Of a DNA stretch of 64,000 bases, positions 48,422 through 56,819 are shown piece after piece; positions within the stretch are counted from its first letter, which is position 1, and each line of letters starts with the position of its first letter. Under the pieces are notes generated by a model, which was not told the origin of the DNA, did no database searches, and was given only the letters and a program-made list of their open reading frames with translations. Source of the DNA: Mesobacillus boroniphilus. GTDB lineage: Bacteria; Bacillota; Bacilli; Bacillales; Cytobacillaceae. Made by a program: the position numbers and the translations under genes. The stretch is from assembly GCF_018424685.1 (NCBI RefSeq), contig NZ_QTKX01000003.1, positions 62,001 to 126,000 of the forward strand. Direction: 5' to 3'.

Positions 48422-49417
48422 ATGACTTGTAATGCGTGTGTCGTCAGCAAATTGCAGTATGAGATTAGGGTAGAAGGGGACCGGAATTTTCTCATTTATC
48501 CGGAAGTGGTCCGCCATATGGAACGCAATGGAGAATTAGTCCGTGCCGAAGGGGATACTTTGGTTGTAAGAGAAGCGGGAATGAAGGATTTCCTTGATTT
48601 TTGCCATGATCACATGGAGGCGGACAGTGTTTATTTCCGTCTGGATGGCGAAAAATGGCGAGGGCTTACTCAAGCAGAAGAAATCCTTGATAGCCAGTGG
48701 ATTGACGAGGTCATCCGCAAGGAGCTTGTTACCTGCCACGCTCAGCCGATTCTTGATGCGGAGGGCGGAATTTATGCGTATGAGATGCTGGCCCGATTTT
48801 ACCGTGAGGATGGTTCAATGATTTATCCTGGAGAAATCTTCGGGGCGGCGAGGAAAAGAGACCGATTGTATGCGCTTGACCGGATTTGCAGGATGGCTGC
48901 GGTAAGGGCAGCTACTTTTACTGATAAAAAGGTTTTTATCAATTTCATCCCGACTTCCATTTATTCACCAGAGTTTTGTTTGAAATCGACCACCATGCTG
49001 GCAGATCGGTTAGGAGTCAACCCGGATCGTCTTGTATTTGAAGTGGTAGAAACGGAAAACGTGGAAGACACGGATCATTTGAAAAGGATCCTGGCTTTTT
49101 ATAAAGAAAAAGGTTTCCGTTATGCGTTGGATGATGTAGGCGAAGGATATAGTACACTTGAGCTGCTGTCAGATCTGCAGCCGCATTATATGAAATTGGA
49201 TATGAAGTATGTCCAGGGAGTTGCACAAGACCCGCAAAAGCAGCGAACGGCTACAGCATTTTTAGCCGAAGCGAAGAGGCTTGGATCGGTTCCGCTTGCA
49301 GAGGGAATTGAAGCGGAAGAGGATTTTTCTTGGCTTATGCAAAAAGGATATCAGCTATTCCAGGGATACTTCTTTGGCAAACCGGCTCCAATTGGGAATC
49401 TTGGGGGGCAATGCTAG
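48422..49417 (+). CDS. EAL-domain protein (cyclic-di-GMP phosphodiesterase-like)
   Basis: 331 aa. Residues 1-95 form an unassigned N-terminal part starting MTCNACVVSKLQYE. The EAL domain follows: AYEMLARF replaces the EAL triplet but keeps its glutamate. INFIPTSIYSP, FEVVETEN, ALDDVGEGYSTLELL, KLDMKYV and AEGIEAEED keep the metal-binding and catalytic Asn, Glu, Asp-Asp, Lys and Glu, so hydrolysis of c-di-GMP is plausible. No GGDEF domain or membrane segment. GAGGAAG precedes the ATG. Confidence 0.88.
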   Translation: MTCNACVVSKLQYEIRVEGDRNFLIYPEVVRHMERNGELVRAEGDTLVVREAGMKDFLDFCHDHMEADSVYFRLDGEKWRGLTQAEEILDSQWIDEVIRKELVTCHAQPILDAEGGIYAYEMLARFYREDGSMIYPGEIFGAARKRDRLYALDRICRMAAVRAATFTDKKVFINFIPTSIYSPEFCLKSTTMLADRLGVNPDRLVFEVVETENVEDTDHLKRILAFYKEKGFRYALDDVGEGYSTLELLSDLQPHYMKLDMKYVQGVAQDPQKQRTATAFLAEAKRLGSVPLAEGIEAEEDFSWLMQKGYQLFQGYFFGKPAPIGNLGGQC

Positions 49418-49528
49418 TGATTGGGTCTCTTAATCACTAGTGCTGCCTCTTGGTCTTATTTGAATATTGACATCAGGAATATACTGCAGAATGAGTGATA
49501 AACAGATACACTTAATACTTTGAAGCAG

Positions 49529-49566
49529 AACAGCCTTACCCATTACTGGATAAGGCTGTTATTTGT
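49529..49566. terminator. Convergent terminator of the recurrent AGCCTTA family
   Basis: ACAGCCTTA and TAAGGCTGT pair around CCCATTACTGGA. Stem resembles the rlmCD terminator. Confidence 0.8.
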
Positions 49567-49582
49567 TAATACGCTTCTGTTT

Positions 49583-50521
49583 TTACCTTTGCTTGATCGG
49601 TTCACGGGCTAAGATTGGTGAAGGAATTGTGATACTCTTTTCTTTTGAACGATCAGGCTTGTTTTTCACAATGGTGAATAAGAAGCAGCCCACAATGACA
49701 ATGATGCTGCCGACGGCTTGAATCCAGGTCATTTTCTCACCTAGAAAAGCAAAGGCTAAAACGGCTGTGAAGATTGGGTTGAAATTAAGGAACAACCCAG
49801 AAGTACTTGGTCCAAGTTTATTCACTCCGATATTCCAGAGGACCATACAAAGTACTGTTGAGACCAGGCCTGTATATAAAATGGATTGAATGAATGATGC
49901 ATTTACGTTTGTTACAGTGAAATCTGAGATTGAAAAAGGAAGAAGGACAAGAAGGCCAAAAATGCCAGAGTAAAGAATGGACATCATCGGTGTAACGGTT
50001 GCCATCGCCCATTTGCTGCAGACCGAATAAATCCCCCACATGCCCACAGCAGCCATCATATAGAGATCCCCTGTATTGAACTGCAATGAGAATATTACCT
50101 CGAAATTTCCTTTTGAAAGAACAAGTAAAACACCCAATAGTGAAACAAACATTGAAAAGAATTGAAGTGGATTTATTTTCTCTTTTAGAAAGAAGAAAGA
50201 GAAAGCTGCGATTGAAAACATGTTTAACGTCGAGATTAAACCAACGTTGGTTGCCGAGGTTTTTTCCAGAGCCATGAATTGCAATGCCTGAAACAAGGCT
50301 ACCCCGGTAATTCCCATTAAGAATAAAGGCAGGATGGACTCTTTTGGAGGTATCAGCTTTTTTTCTTTCCACCAAACAAGCGGGATCAGGCAGAGAATCG
50401 CGATCGTCCACCTTAGAACGGTCAAGGTGATAGGAGAAGCGTGGTCCACAAGTGTTTTTCCTACGATAAAATTTCCGCCCCAAAGAAAGCTGGTCAGAAG
50501 TAATAATAAATAATATTTCAC
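49583..50521 (-). CDS. EamA (DMT superfamily) transporter
   Basis: 312 aa with ten hydrophobic helices in two EamA repeats: YYLLLLLTSFLWGGNFIVGK starts the first, MAAVGMWGIYSVCSKWAM the second. LGEKMTWIQAVGSIIVIVGC is near the end. GTG 50521 has AAGGGAG upstream. Divergent from an Lrp-type regulator, a common pairing for amino acid exporters, so it may export an amino acid or metabolite. Substrate not visible. Confidence 0.88.
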   Translation of the reverse strand: MKYYLLLLLTSFLWGGNFIVGKTLVDHASPITLTVLRWTIAILCLIPLVWWKEKKLIPPKESILPLFLMGITGVALFQALQFMALEKTSATNVGLISTLNMFSIAAFSFFFLKEKINPLQFFSMFVSLLGVLLVLSKGNFEVIFSLQFNTGDLYMMAAVGMWGIYSVCSKWAMATVTPMMSILYSGIFGLLVLLPFSISDFTVTNVNASFIQSILYTGLVSTVLCMVLWNIGVNKLGPSTSGLFLNFNPIFTAVLAFAFLGEKMTWIQAVGSIIVIVGCFLFTIVKNKPDRSKEKSITIPSPILAREPIKQR

Positions 50522-50733
50522 GTCATTTAGCTCCCTTTTCTTAAAGAGCCATTGTGCACAATGACATTGTTTATATGAATTATTTTAACATTTTGCTTAA
50601 ATAACAAAAGAATATTTTGTATAATTTACTTAATTTGAAATAAATGAAAGTATATTAGACTTTAAGTTTAAAAAAATCGTATATAGGTAGTTATTTAGCG
50701 TGTTTTATGAATAATTGAAAAGGGTGTATGGAC

Positions 50734-51216
50734 ATGGAATCGATTGTAAACAAAGTTTTGGACAATGTGGATATTAGAATTTTGGATTTGCTTCAAAAGG
50801 ATGCGCAGCTAAGCAATCTGGAACTTTCAAAGCGTGTGAGTTTATCGGCGCCAGCGGTTCATGCAAGAATTAAGAGATTGGCGTCAGAAGGGTATATAAA
50901 AAAGCAGGTCGCCATATTAAACCATGAGAAGCTGGGATTTGATTTACTATGCTTTGTATTTATAAGCACCAATATGCACCAGGCTGAAAAGCTCGCATTA
51001 CTGGAAGAAACATTGGAATCGATGAAGGAAGTTCTAGAGTGTCATTGCTTATCAGGCGAGTATGATTATCTGCTAAAGGTTGCCTGCAAGGATCGCAAAG
51101 GACTGGAGATATTTATTAGAAAGTTGAATGAGCTGGGGATCACCAAGATACAAACAAGTCTGGCTTTAAGGGAAATCAAGGATTCGACGGTATTGCCGAT
51201 CCATGGTGATAAGTGA
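50734..51216 (+). CDS. Lrp/AsnC family transcriptional regulator
   Basis: 160 aa. The N-terminal helix-turn-helix is DVRILDLLQKDAQLSNLELS-like (DIRILDLLQK) with LSAPAVHARIKRLASEGYIK. The C-terminal RAM ligand-binding domain includes VLECHCLSGEYDYLLKVACK. ATG 50734 is chosen because GGGTG lies seven bases upstream; the ATG at 50728 is too close. Divergent to the EamA exporter gene, which it probably controls together with itself. Confidence 0.9.
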   Translation: MESIVNKVLDNVDIRILDLLQKDAQLSNLELSKRVSLSAPAVHARIKRLASEGYIKKQVAILNHEKLGFDLLCFVFISTNMHQAEKLALLEETLESMKEVLECHCLSGEYDYLLKVACKDRKGLEIFIRKLNELGITKIQTSLALREIKDSTVLPIHGDK

Positions 51217-51324
51217 ATTATTCAAATATTGAATATATTTAAGTGTGTATCCTATAATAAAGAGAGATAAGTTTTGCCTCAAGATATACATAAACAACAT
51301 CATATTTTTAATCTGGAGGTAATC

Positions 51325-51720
51325 ATGGGAAGATTAGTTCATTTCGAGATTCATGTGAGTGACATGGATCGGGCTAAGAAATTTTATGGAGAGGTATTCG
51401 GATGGTCATTTCAAGATTGGAGTGAATATGCAGGAATGCCGTACTTTGGTGCTGTGACTGGCGATGAGAAAGAGCCTGGAATCAATGGTGCATTAATGCA
51501 GCGGCAGAGTGCTCCTCCAGTAGCGAACCAGGCATTAAACGGATTCGCATGCACCATGGGAGTAGAAAATTACGATGCAACTGAAGCGAAAATTCTCAAG
51601 AACGGCGGCAATGTGGCTATGCCTAAATATGCCCTCCCTGGAATGGCATGGCAAGGATATTATATCGATACTGAAGGCAATATCTTCGGAATTCATCAAC
51701 CTGATGAGAATGCGAAATAG
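51325..51720 (+). CDS. VOC (glyoxalase/bleomycin-resistance fold) family protein
   Basis: 131 aa in two beta-alpha-beta-beta-beta units: VHFEIHVSDMDRAKKFYGEV and FACTMGVENYDATEAKILKN. The metal-ligand pattern begins with H of HFEIH and ends with E of YIDTEGNIFGIHQ. It resembles the group of VOC proteins with WSFQDWSEYAGMPYFG, whose substrates are unknown. CTGGAGGT precedes ATG 51325. Next to a MmcQ-like gene, 46 bases downstream. Confidence 0.85.
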   Translation: MGRLVHFEIHVSDMDRAKKFYGEVFGWSFQDWSEYAGMPYFGAVTGDEKEPGINGALMQRQSAPPVANQALNGFACTMGVENYDATEAKILKNGGNVAMPKYALPGMAWQGYYIDTEGNIFGIHQPDENAK

Positions 51721-51766
51721 AAACTATGATATGTGAACAAGTGCAGGATCAAAGGAGACATCAAGC

Positions 51767-52111
51767 ATGCTTGAAAAAGTGCGCACTATCTGCCTTGCAC
51801 TGCCAGAGGCAATTGAGCTTATCGATGGCTTTGGGCACAATACTTTTAAAATCAATGGGAAATCTTTCGTGATATCAGGAGAAGATGACAAAGGATTCAG
51901 CTTGTCGTTCAAGTCTGATTACGAAACACAAGCATTATTGCTGCAAAAAGAGCATTTTTTTAAAACCCCATACATAGGGCATCACGGTTGGGTATCTATT
52001 CAAAATCCTGATGGCGAAGTCTGGAATGACTTGAAGGATTTAATCCAAGAAGCCTATTTACGAGCGGCACCAAAGCGTTTGGTTAAGAACTGGGTTGAAC
52101 TGCGAAAATGA
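51767..52111 (+). CDS. MmcQ/YjbR family protein
   Basis: 114-aa cytoplasmic protein. LEKVRTICLALPEAIELIDG at the start, HNTFKINGKSFVISGEDD in the middle and HHGWVSIQN followed by KDLIQEAYLRAAPKRLVKNW at the end are the family signature (double-wing, DNA-binding-like fold). The function is unknown. AAAGGAG precedes the ATG. It probably shares a transcript with the VOC gene. Confidence 0.88.
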   Translation: MLEKVRTICLALPEAIELIDGFGHNTFKINGKSFVISGEDDKGFSLSFKSDYETQALLLQKEHFFKTPYIGHHGWVSIQNPDGEVWNDLKDLIQEAYLRAAPKRLVKNWVELRK

Positions 52112-52167
52112 TAGACAGAAAATATTAAGTGAAAAATATTAATATTGTAGATTTAGCTGTTTTAAAA

Positions 52168-52206
52168 AAATCCACAAAAGATTTATTTCTTTTGTGGATT
52201 TTTTCG
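52168..52206 (+). terminator. Terminator after the MmcQ-like gene
   Basis: AATCCACAAAAGA and TCTTTTGTGGATT pair around TTTATT, followed by T-run. Confidence 0.92.
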
Positions 52207-52215
52207 ATTTTCCTC

Positions 52216-52289
52216 TAATGTACCCGTAATGGAGATATTGCCGCGCCTACGGTCACATAAACTTTTTTAATGTGCCCGTAATCGGGATA
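52216..52289. repeat. Two direct repeats of a 22-base unit
   Basis: TAATGTACCCGTAATGGAGA (52216) and TAATGTGCCCGTAATCGGGA (52268), 52 bases apart. They precede the palindrome at 52293. Meaning unknown. Confidence 0.5.
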
Positions 52290-52292
52290 AAT

Positions 52293-52318
52293 AATTTAAT
52301 CAAACGTTTGATTAAATT
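52293..52318. promoter_or_regulatory. Perfect 26-bp palindrome, operator-like, without a cognate gene
   Basis: Both arms are 13 bases; the core is ATCAAACGTTTGAT. This is the size and style of a TetR-family operator. The next intact gene on either strand is more than 500 bases away to the right, so the regulator or target gene may have been lost. Bases 52319-52486 show no gene. Confidence 0.55.
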
Positions 52319-52486
52319 TATGGGTAAAAAAAGACCAATGCTTTTTCTATGATAAAATCAGAATTTCTTATGCAACTAACTATAAGGTTACAACAGAAAA
52401 ATCCCAAACTTAAATCATATTGTTACTTTAATGGTGAACTATCGAAACATTTTAAAACTTACCTGTATTGGTTCCATTTATAGAAT

Positions 52487-52521
52487 AAGAGCAATCCATC
52501 ACATGATGATTGCTCTTTATT
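52487..52521. terminator. Hairpin terminator at the end of the COX2-like relic
   Basis: AAGAGCAATCATC-type arms (AGAGCAAT / ATTGCTCT extended through CCATCACATGATG) with T/A runs on both sides. Confidence 0.75.
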
Positions 52522-52735
52522 TTATTCTTCCACTGAAAGCCAAAAGGCCATGGCCAGTCCCGCATAATTCAGAACATTTGCCAAGGAATTCTCCGCTTCT
52601 GTCGGCAGAGAAAACCATTTGTTCTCCTTGACTTAATGATCCATCTAACAGCCGCCAATGAGAATGGAGAATCCCAGGATGAAACTGAGAAGTATGGACT
52701 TCAAGCTGTATTTCCCCCTTTTTTCTAAATGCCAA
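52517..52735 (-). pseudogene. Relic of a cytochrome c oxidase subunit II-like (cupredoxin, CuA) protein
   Basis: About 70 codons ending FSADRSGEFLGKCSELCGTG, then HGLLAF. CX3CX3H within CSELCGTGH is the CuA binding loop of COX2-type cupredoxins. GEIQLEVHTSQFHP before it fits the preceding strand. Membrane helices and most of the domain are missing and there is no catalytic subunit nearby, so it is a decayed remnant. Confidence 0.6.
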
Positions 52736-52853
52736 TTATAAAAAAAGGATATCGGTATGTCGATGCTTTTTTTGTTTTTTTCTTTCATCAGCGATAATTT
52801 GATACGGACAATAATTTAGTGCAAAATCAAAAAAGTTTTATTAAAGAATATTT

Positions 52854-52870
52854 TTTGGTTGAAGGAAACT
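52854..52870. promoter_or_regulatory. MntR operator upstream of mntABCD
   Basis: TTTGGTTGAAGGAAACT agrees with the Bacillus MntR box (TTTGCCTTAAGGAAACT) except at four positions, the right half being perfect. It overlaps the -35 element. Confidence 0.75.
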
Positions 52871-52887
52871 TTTAATAAAGATAGAAT
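52859..52887 (+). promoter_or_regulatory. Sigma-A promoter for the mnt operon
   Basis: -35 TTGAAG (52859-52864), 17-base spacer, -10 TAGAAT (52882-52887). Start near 52895 gives a leader of about 330 bases before mntA. Confidence 0.65.
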
Positions 52888-52915
52888 ATACATAAATAGA
52901 AAATGGGGTGCTAAC

Positions 52916-53032
52916 ATGAGGAATTCACGTATCCAGAAGAAAATCTTAATGTATTCATTGATTTGCAGAAAGTTAGGGATTTTAAGCAAGGAGGAATACA
53001 ACCGAATTATTGGTAAATCATTTTCTGATTAG
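52916..53032 (+). CDS. Possible small protein in the mnt leader
   Basis: 38 codons starting ATG 52916 with GGGGTG upstream: MRNSRIQKKILMYSLICRKL, then GILSKEEYNRIIGKSFSD. The second half resembles short SHOCT-like tails (LGILSKEEYNRII). It is the first frame after the MntR-controlled promoter. No homologue is known to me; it may be a leader peptide or the relic of a larger gene. Confidence 0.4.
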   Translation: MRNSRIQKKILMYSLICRKLGILSKEEYNRIIGKSFSD

Positions 53033-53227
53033 AATGGAGGTGAAAAGCGTATTTGAACGATAAGTTAATGAAATGGATTTTCTTGTTTCGACACTCCTAA
53101 TTAACATCATTTTCATTGTGATGATGCCTGCATCAAGAATCGGTGCAAGGTGATTTTTTTTACCGAAAAAGTTGCCCTTGTGCAAAAAAAGTGCAGAAGG
53201 CAAATAAAAAGAAAAGAGGGAATGCCC

Positions 53228-54160
53228 ATGTTAAAGTCAATCAAAGGTTTATTTATCCTGTTCATTTCAGTAGGATTACTGCTAGTTGGCTGTTCAGGCG
53301 AACAGGCTGGAAAAAGTGAAGATGGGAAAATCAACGTAACAGCAACGATCGGAATGATCGCGGATATAGTGAAAAATGTAGGAGGAGAGCATGTTAATTC
53401 AACAGGATTAATGAAATCTGGCGTTGACCCGCACCTTTATAAAGCATCTCAAGGAGATATAAAAAAGCTTGAAGAGGCGGATATGATCTTTTATAACGGG
53501 CTTCATCTCGAAGGGAAAATGGTGGATATATTTGAGAAGATGGAAGCAAAGAAACCGACCATTGCAGTCACGAAGGATATTCCTGAGGCAGTATTGCTAG
53601 GAGCAAGCAGTGGTTCGTATGCCCATGATCCGCACGTATGGTTCAATGTGAAGCATTGGATTTCAGCGACAGAGACTGTTGCGAAGGAGCTTTCCAAGTT
53701 CGACCCAGATCATGAGCAGGACTATAAAAAGAATGCAGAAGAATACATTGCGAAGCTGGAAGAATTAGATCAGTACGTAAGCGAACAGGTTGCAACAATC
53801 CCTGAAGAAACAAGGGTTCTCGTTACAGCCCATGATGCGTTTGGTTATTTCGGAGAAGCATATGGCATTAAAGTTATGGGACTTCAGGGAATCAGCACGG
53901 CGTCCGAATATGGTTCGAAGGATGTAAGCAATCTTCGGGATTATCTTGTTGACAACAAAATCAAGGCAGTTTTCGTTGAATCCAGTGTCCCGAAAAAAGC
54001 GATTGAGGCTGTAATTGAAGGGGCGAAGGAAAAAGGGCATGAAGTGAAAATTGGCGGTGAACTGTTCTCGGACGCAATGGGAGAAGAGGGGACAGAAGAA
54101 GGAACCTACCTTGGAATGGTAAGGCATAATGTTGATACGATTGTGAGCGCATTAAAATAG
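53228..54160 (+). CDS. mntA: Manganese ABC transporter, substrate-binding lipoprotein
   Basis: 310 aa, cluster A-I/C-type metal-binding protein. Signal peptide with lipobox LLLVGC (Cys about residue 21). Ligands are the histidines of SGVDPHLYKAS and AHDPHVWFNV, the glutamate of AVFVESSV and the aspartate of LFSDAMG, giving the His2-Glu-Asp set of manganese-type proteins. There is no His-rich loop, unlike the zinc protein at 61670. GAGGG precedes ATG 53228. First gene of mntABCD. Confidence 0.92.
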   Translation: MLKSIKGLFILFISVGLLLVGCSGEQAGKSEDGKINVTATIGMIADIVKNVGGEHVNSTGLMKSGVDPHLYKASQGDIKKLEEADMIFYNGLHLEGKMVDIFEKMEAKKPTIAVTKDIPEAVLLGASSGSYAHDPHVWFNVKHWISATETVAKELSKFDPDHEQDYKKNAEEYIAKLEELDQYVSEQVATIPEETRVLVTAHDAFGYFGEAYGIKVMGLQGISTASEYGSKDVSNLRDYLVDNKIKAVFVESSVPKKAIEAVIEGAKEKGHEVKIGGELFSDAMGEEGTEEGTYLGMVRHNVDTIVSALK

Positions 54161-54176
54161 AAGGAGATGTTGATAA

Positions 54177-54929
54177 ATGGTTTCACCTGTAAAAGTAAGC
54201 AATTTAACGGTTGCATATCAAAAGAAACCGGTTCTGACTGATGTCTCTTTCAGCGTTCCTGAAGGAAAATTGATTGGAATCATCGGTCCTAACGGGGCAG
54301 GAAAATCAACTTTAATTAAAGCGATTCTTGAATTAATACCATCGATCAGCGGCAATGTTGAGATTTTTGGAGATTCATATAAACGGAACCGGAAAAAAGT
54401 AGGCTATGTACCGCAAAGAGAGTCGGTGGATTGGGATTTCCCTACCGATGCGCTTGATGTCGTGACTATGGGGCGCTACGGCCATTTGGGCTGGTTTAAA
54501 AGTCCGGGGAAAAATGACAGCGCCATTGCAATGCAATCCCTCGAAAAAGTAGGAATGGGCCAGTATGCTCACCGCCAAATCAGCCAGCTCTCCGGCGGCC
54601 AGCAGCAGCGTGTTTTCCTGGCTCGTGCACTTGCCCAGGATGCCGAGCTGTATTTTATGGATGAACCATTTGTAGGTGTGGATGCAGCAACAGAAAAGGC
54701 CATCATCACCTTGTTGAACAACTTAAAGAAACAGGGGAAGACAGTTTTAGTGGTTCATCATGACTTGAACACGGTCAAAGAGTATTTTGACTGGATCATG
54801 CTCCTTAATAAAGAGTTAATTGGAATCGGGCCGACAGAGGAACTATTCACAAAAGAGCTGCTGCAGAAAACGTATGGCGGGAAGTTGACGATGCTCGAGA
54901 AAAACTCTTCGCCAATCATTATTAGCTAA
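54177..54929 (+). CDS. mntB: Manganese ABC transporter, ATP-binding protein
   Basis: 250-aa ATPase that powers import. Walker A GPNGAGKST near residue 39, Q-loop VPQRESVDWDFP, signature LSGGQQQRV, Walker B LYFMDEPFVGVD and the switch histidine in VVHHDLNTV are all intact. It lies 16 bases after mntA, with GAAGGAGAT upstream. Confidence 0.95.
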   Translation: MVSPVKVSNLTVAYQKKPVLTDVSFSVPEGKLIGIIGPNGAGKSTLIKAILELIPSISGNVEIFGDSYKRNRKKVGYVPQRESVDWDFPTDALDVVTMGRYGHLGWFKSPGKNDSAIAMQSLEKVGMGQYAHRQISQLSGGQQQRVFLARALAQDAELYFMDEPFVGVDAATEKAIITLLNNLKKQGKTVLVVHHDLNTVKEYFDWIMLLNKELIGIGPTEELFTKELLQKTYGGKLTMLEKNSSPIIIS

Positions 54930-54944
54930 GGAGCGTGAGGAAAG

Positions 54945-55877
54945 ATGAACTGGCTTGAAATTTTTCAGGATCCTAATACTCAATGGATTCTGCTGGGATC
55001 GATGCTTCTTGGCTTAAGCAGCGGAGTCATTGGCAGTTTTGCCTATTTGCGCAAGCAATCCCTGATGGGGGACGCACTTGCTCATGCCGCATTGCCAGGG
55101 GTATGCATTGCCTTCATGATCACGGGGACGAAATCCATCCTCTACTTTTTGATTGGTGCCGCAGCGGCGGGTGTGCTCGCTACATTCCTGATCGGCTATA
55201 TCACAAGGAATTCACGCATTAAACAGGATTCCGCACTCGGAATCATCCTGACTGTATTTTTTGGATTTGGAATCGTTTTGCTGACACAAATTCAGCATGG
55301 CGACAGCGGCAATCAAAGCGGACTCGATAAATTCTTGTTTGGCCAGGCGGCATCGATGGTTCAATCAGATGTATATACTATGGCCATCATCAGCGTCATC
55401 CTGGTCGCTTTATCGTTTCTGTTTTTTAAAGAATTCAAGCTTTTATCCTTTGATCCAGGTTTTGCAAAAGGGATTGGGTTGCCAATCATGCTCTTGGACC
55501 AATTCATCATGCTGCTGATTGTGACAGCGGTTGTGGTAGGAATACAGGCTGTTGGTGTGGTATTGATGGCTGCGCTCTTGATTACACCGGCTGTAGCTGC
55601 TAGGTATTGGACAGAGAAACTGCATATCATGGTGATGTTGGCAGGACTTTTTGGAGCGTTGAGCGGCTTTGCCGGAACCGTCATCAGTACGATGGCCAAT
55701 AACCTTCCGACCGGACCGCTTGCCGTGCTGTCTGCAACTGCCATATTTGTGTTTTCTGTCATTTTTGCTCCGAAGCGCGGGGTCATTGCAAAGAGCATGA
55801 TGCAGCTGACAGCGAAACGCGACTACGAGAAACAGTATGCTAGTCAAAAAATGAAGGAGGGATCCCTTTATGAATGA
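54945..55877 (+). CDS. mntC: Manganese ABC transporter, permease subunit 1
   Basis: 310 aa, ABC-3 type permease with about nine helices. SSGVIGSFAYLRKQSLMGDA followed by LAHAALPGVCIAF is the family start, and GVVLMAALLITPAVAARYWT the conserved coupling-loop region. Ends seven bases inside the next gene, so the two are coupled. Confidence 0.93.
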   Translation: MNWLEIFQDPNTQWILLGSMLLGLSSGVIGSFAYLRKQSLMGDALAHAALPGVCIAFMITGTKSILYFLIGAAAAGVLATFLIGYITRNSRIKQDSALGIILTVFFGFGIVLLTQIQHGDSGNQSGLDKFLFGQAASMVQSDVYTMAIISVILVALSFLFFKEFKLLSFDPGFAKGIGLPIMLLDQFIMLLIVTAVVVGIQAVGVVLMAALLITPAVAARYWTEKLHIMVMLAGLFGALSGFAGTVISTMANNLPTGPLAVLSATAIFVFSVIFAPKRGVIAKSMMQLTAKRDYEKQYASQKMKEGSLYE

Positions 55878-56751
55878 TATGTGGATCATCCTGATCGGAA
55901 TTCTTGTTGCCTGGTCATGCAGCATTTTAGGCTGCTTTCTTGTCCTTAGAAAAATGTCCATGATTGGGGATGCCATCAGTCACTCTGTTCTGCCGGGCAT
56001 TGTCATCGCCTTCTTATTCAGTGGAACGAGAGATTCCTTCATTATGATGCTTGGCGCGGCAGCCATTGGGCTGGTTACCGTCTTTCTTATCCAGATGTTC
56101 CAGAACTCTGGAGTTCAATCTGACGCCTCCATCGGTGTGGTCTTCACGGCTTTGTTCGCCATTGGAGTCGTCCTGGTCAGTATTTTCACAAGGCAAGTGG
56201 ACCTTGACCTTGATTGTGTATTATATGGAGAAATCGCTTATGCTCCTTGGGATACCATCGATTTCCGGGGAACAAATATCGGACCTAAAGCGATATGGGG
56301 GATTGGTGCAAGCTTTTTCCTGAATGTTGTGGTGATTGGATTGTTCTACAAACAATTCAAGCTTTGTTCCTTTGACCCCGCCCTGGCGGCTGCACTGGGA
56401 ATACCGGTTGCTTTCTTTCACTACTTACTTATGGGACTCGTTTCCATTTCAACGGTTGCTTCATTTGAAAGCGTTGGAGCCATCCTTGTTGTCGGTATGA
56501 TCATTGTGCCGGCTGCAACTGCCTATTTGCTGACAGAGAGCCTCGGGAAAATGATCGTCATCAGCATGATTGTCGGTGCCATTAGTTCAATAGCTGGCTA
56601 TTACGTTGCCTATCTCCTTGATGCATCTATTGCCGGATCAATGATTACTGTAGCAGGAGGGATTTTCTTTATCGTGTTCCTGCTGTCTCCGACTCACGGA
56701 ATCATTTTCAAAAAATGGAGAAGGAAAAAATTAATTTCTGAGATTTCATAG
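55870..56751 (+). CDS. mntD: Manganese ABC transporter, permease subunit 2
   Basis: 293 aa, ABC-3 family, paralogous to the preceding gene: GCFLVLRKMSMIGDAISHSV and LPGIVIAFLF at the start, VGAILVVGMIIVPAATAYLL in the coupling region. AAGGAGGGA lies upstream inside the previous gene. Two different permeases suggest a heterodimer, as in other Bacillus mnt systems. Confidence 0.93.
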   Translation: MNDMWIILIGILVAWSCSILGCFLVLRKMSMIGDAISHSVLPGIVIAFLFSGTRDSFIMMLGAAAIGLVTVFLIQMFQNSGVQSDASIGVVFTALFAIGVVLVSIFTRQVDLDLDCVLYGEIAYAPWDTIDFRGTNIGPKAIWGIGASFFLNVVVIGLFYKQFKLCSFDPALAAALGIPVAFFHYLLMGLVSISTVASFESVGAILVVGMIIVPAATAYLLTESLGKMIVISMIVGAISSIAGYYVAYLLDASIAGSMITVAGGIFFIVFLLSPTHGIIFKKWRRKKLISEIS

Positions 56752-56819
56752 CCCTTCCTATTGGCAGCTTTTTTAAAAAAGAAGAGCAGTTTGATATTAG
56801 AGATAGGGGGATGTTTTTT

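Noticed and set aside
53078..53152. 25-codon hydrophobic frame in the mnt leader.
   Set aside because: No clear binding site; kept only as part of the leader observation, not as a gene.
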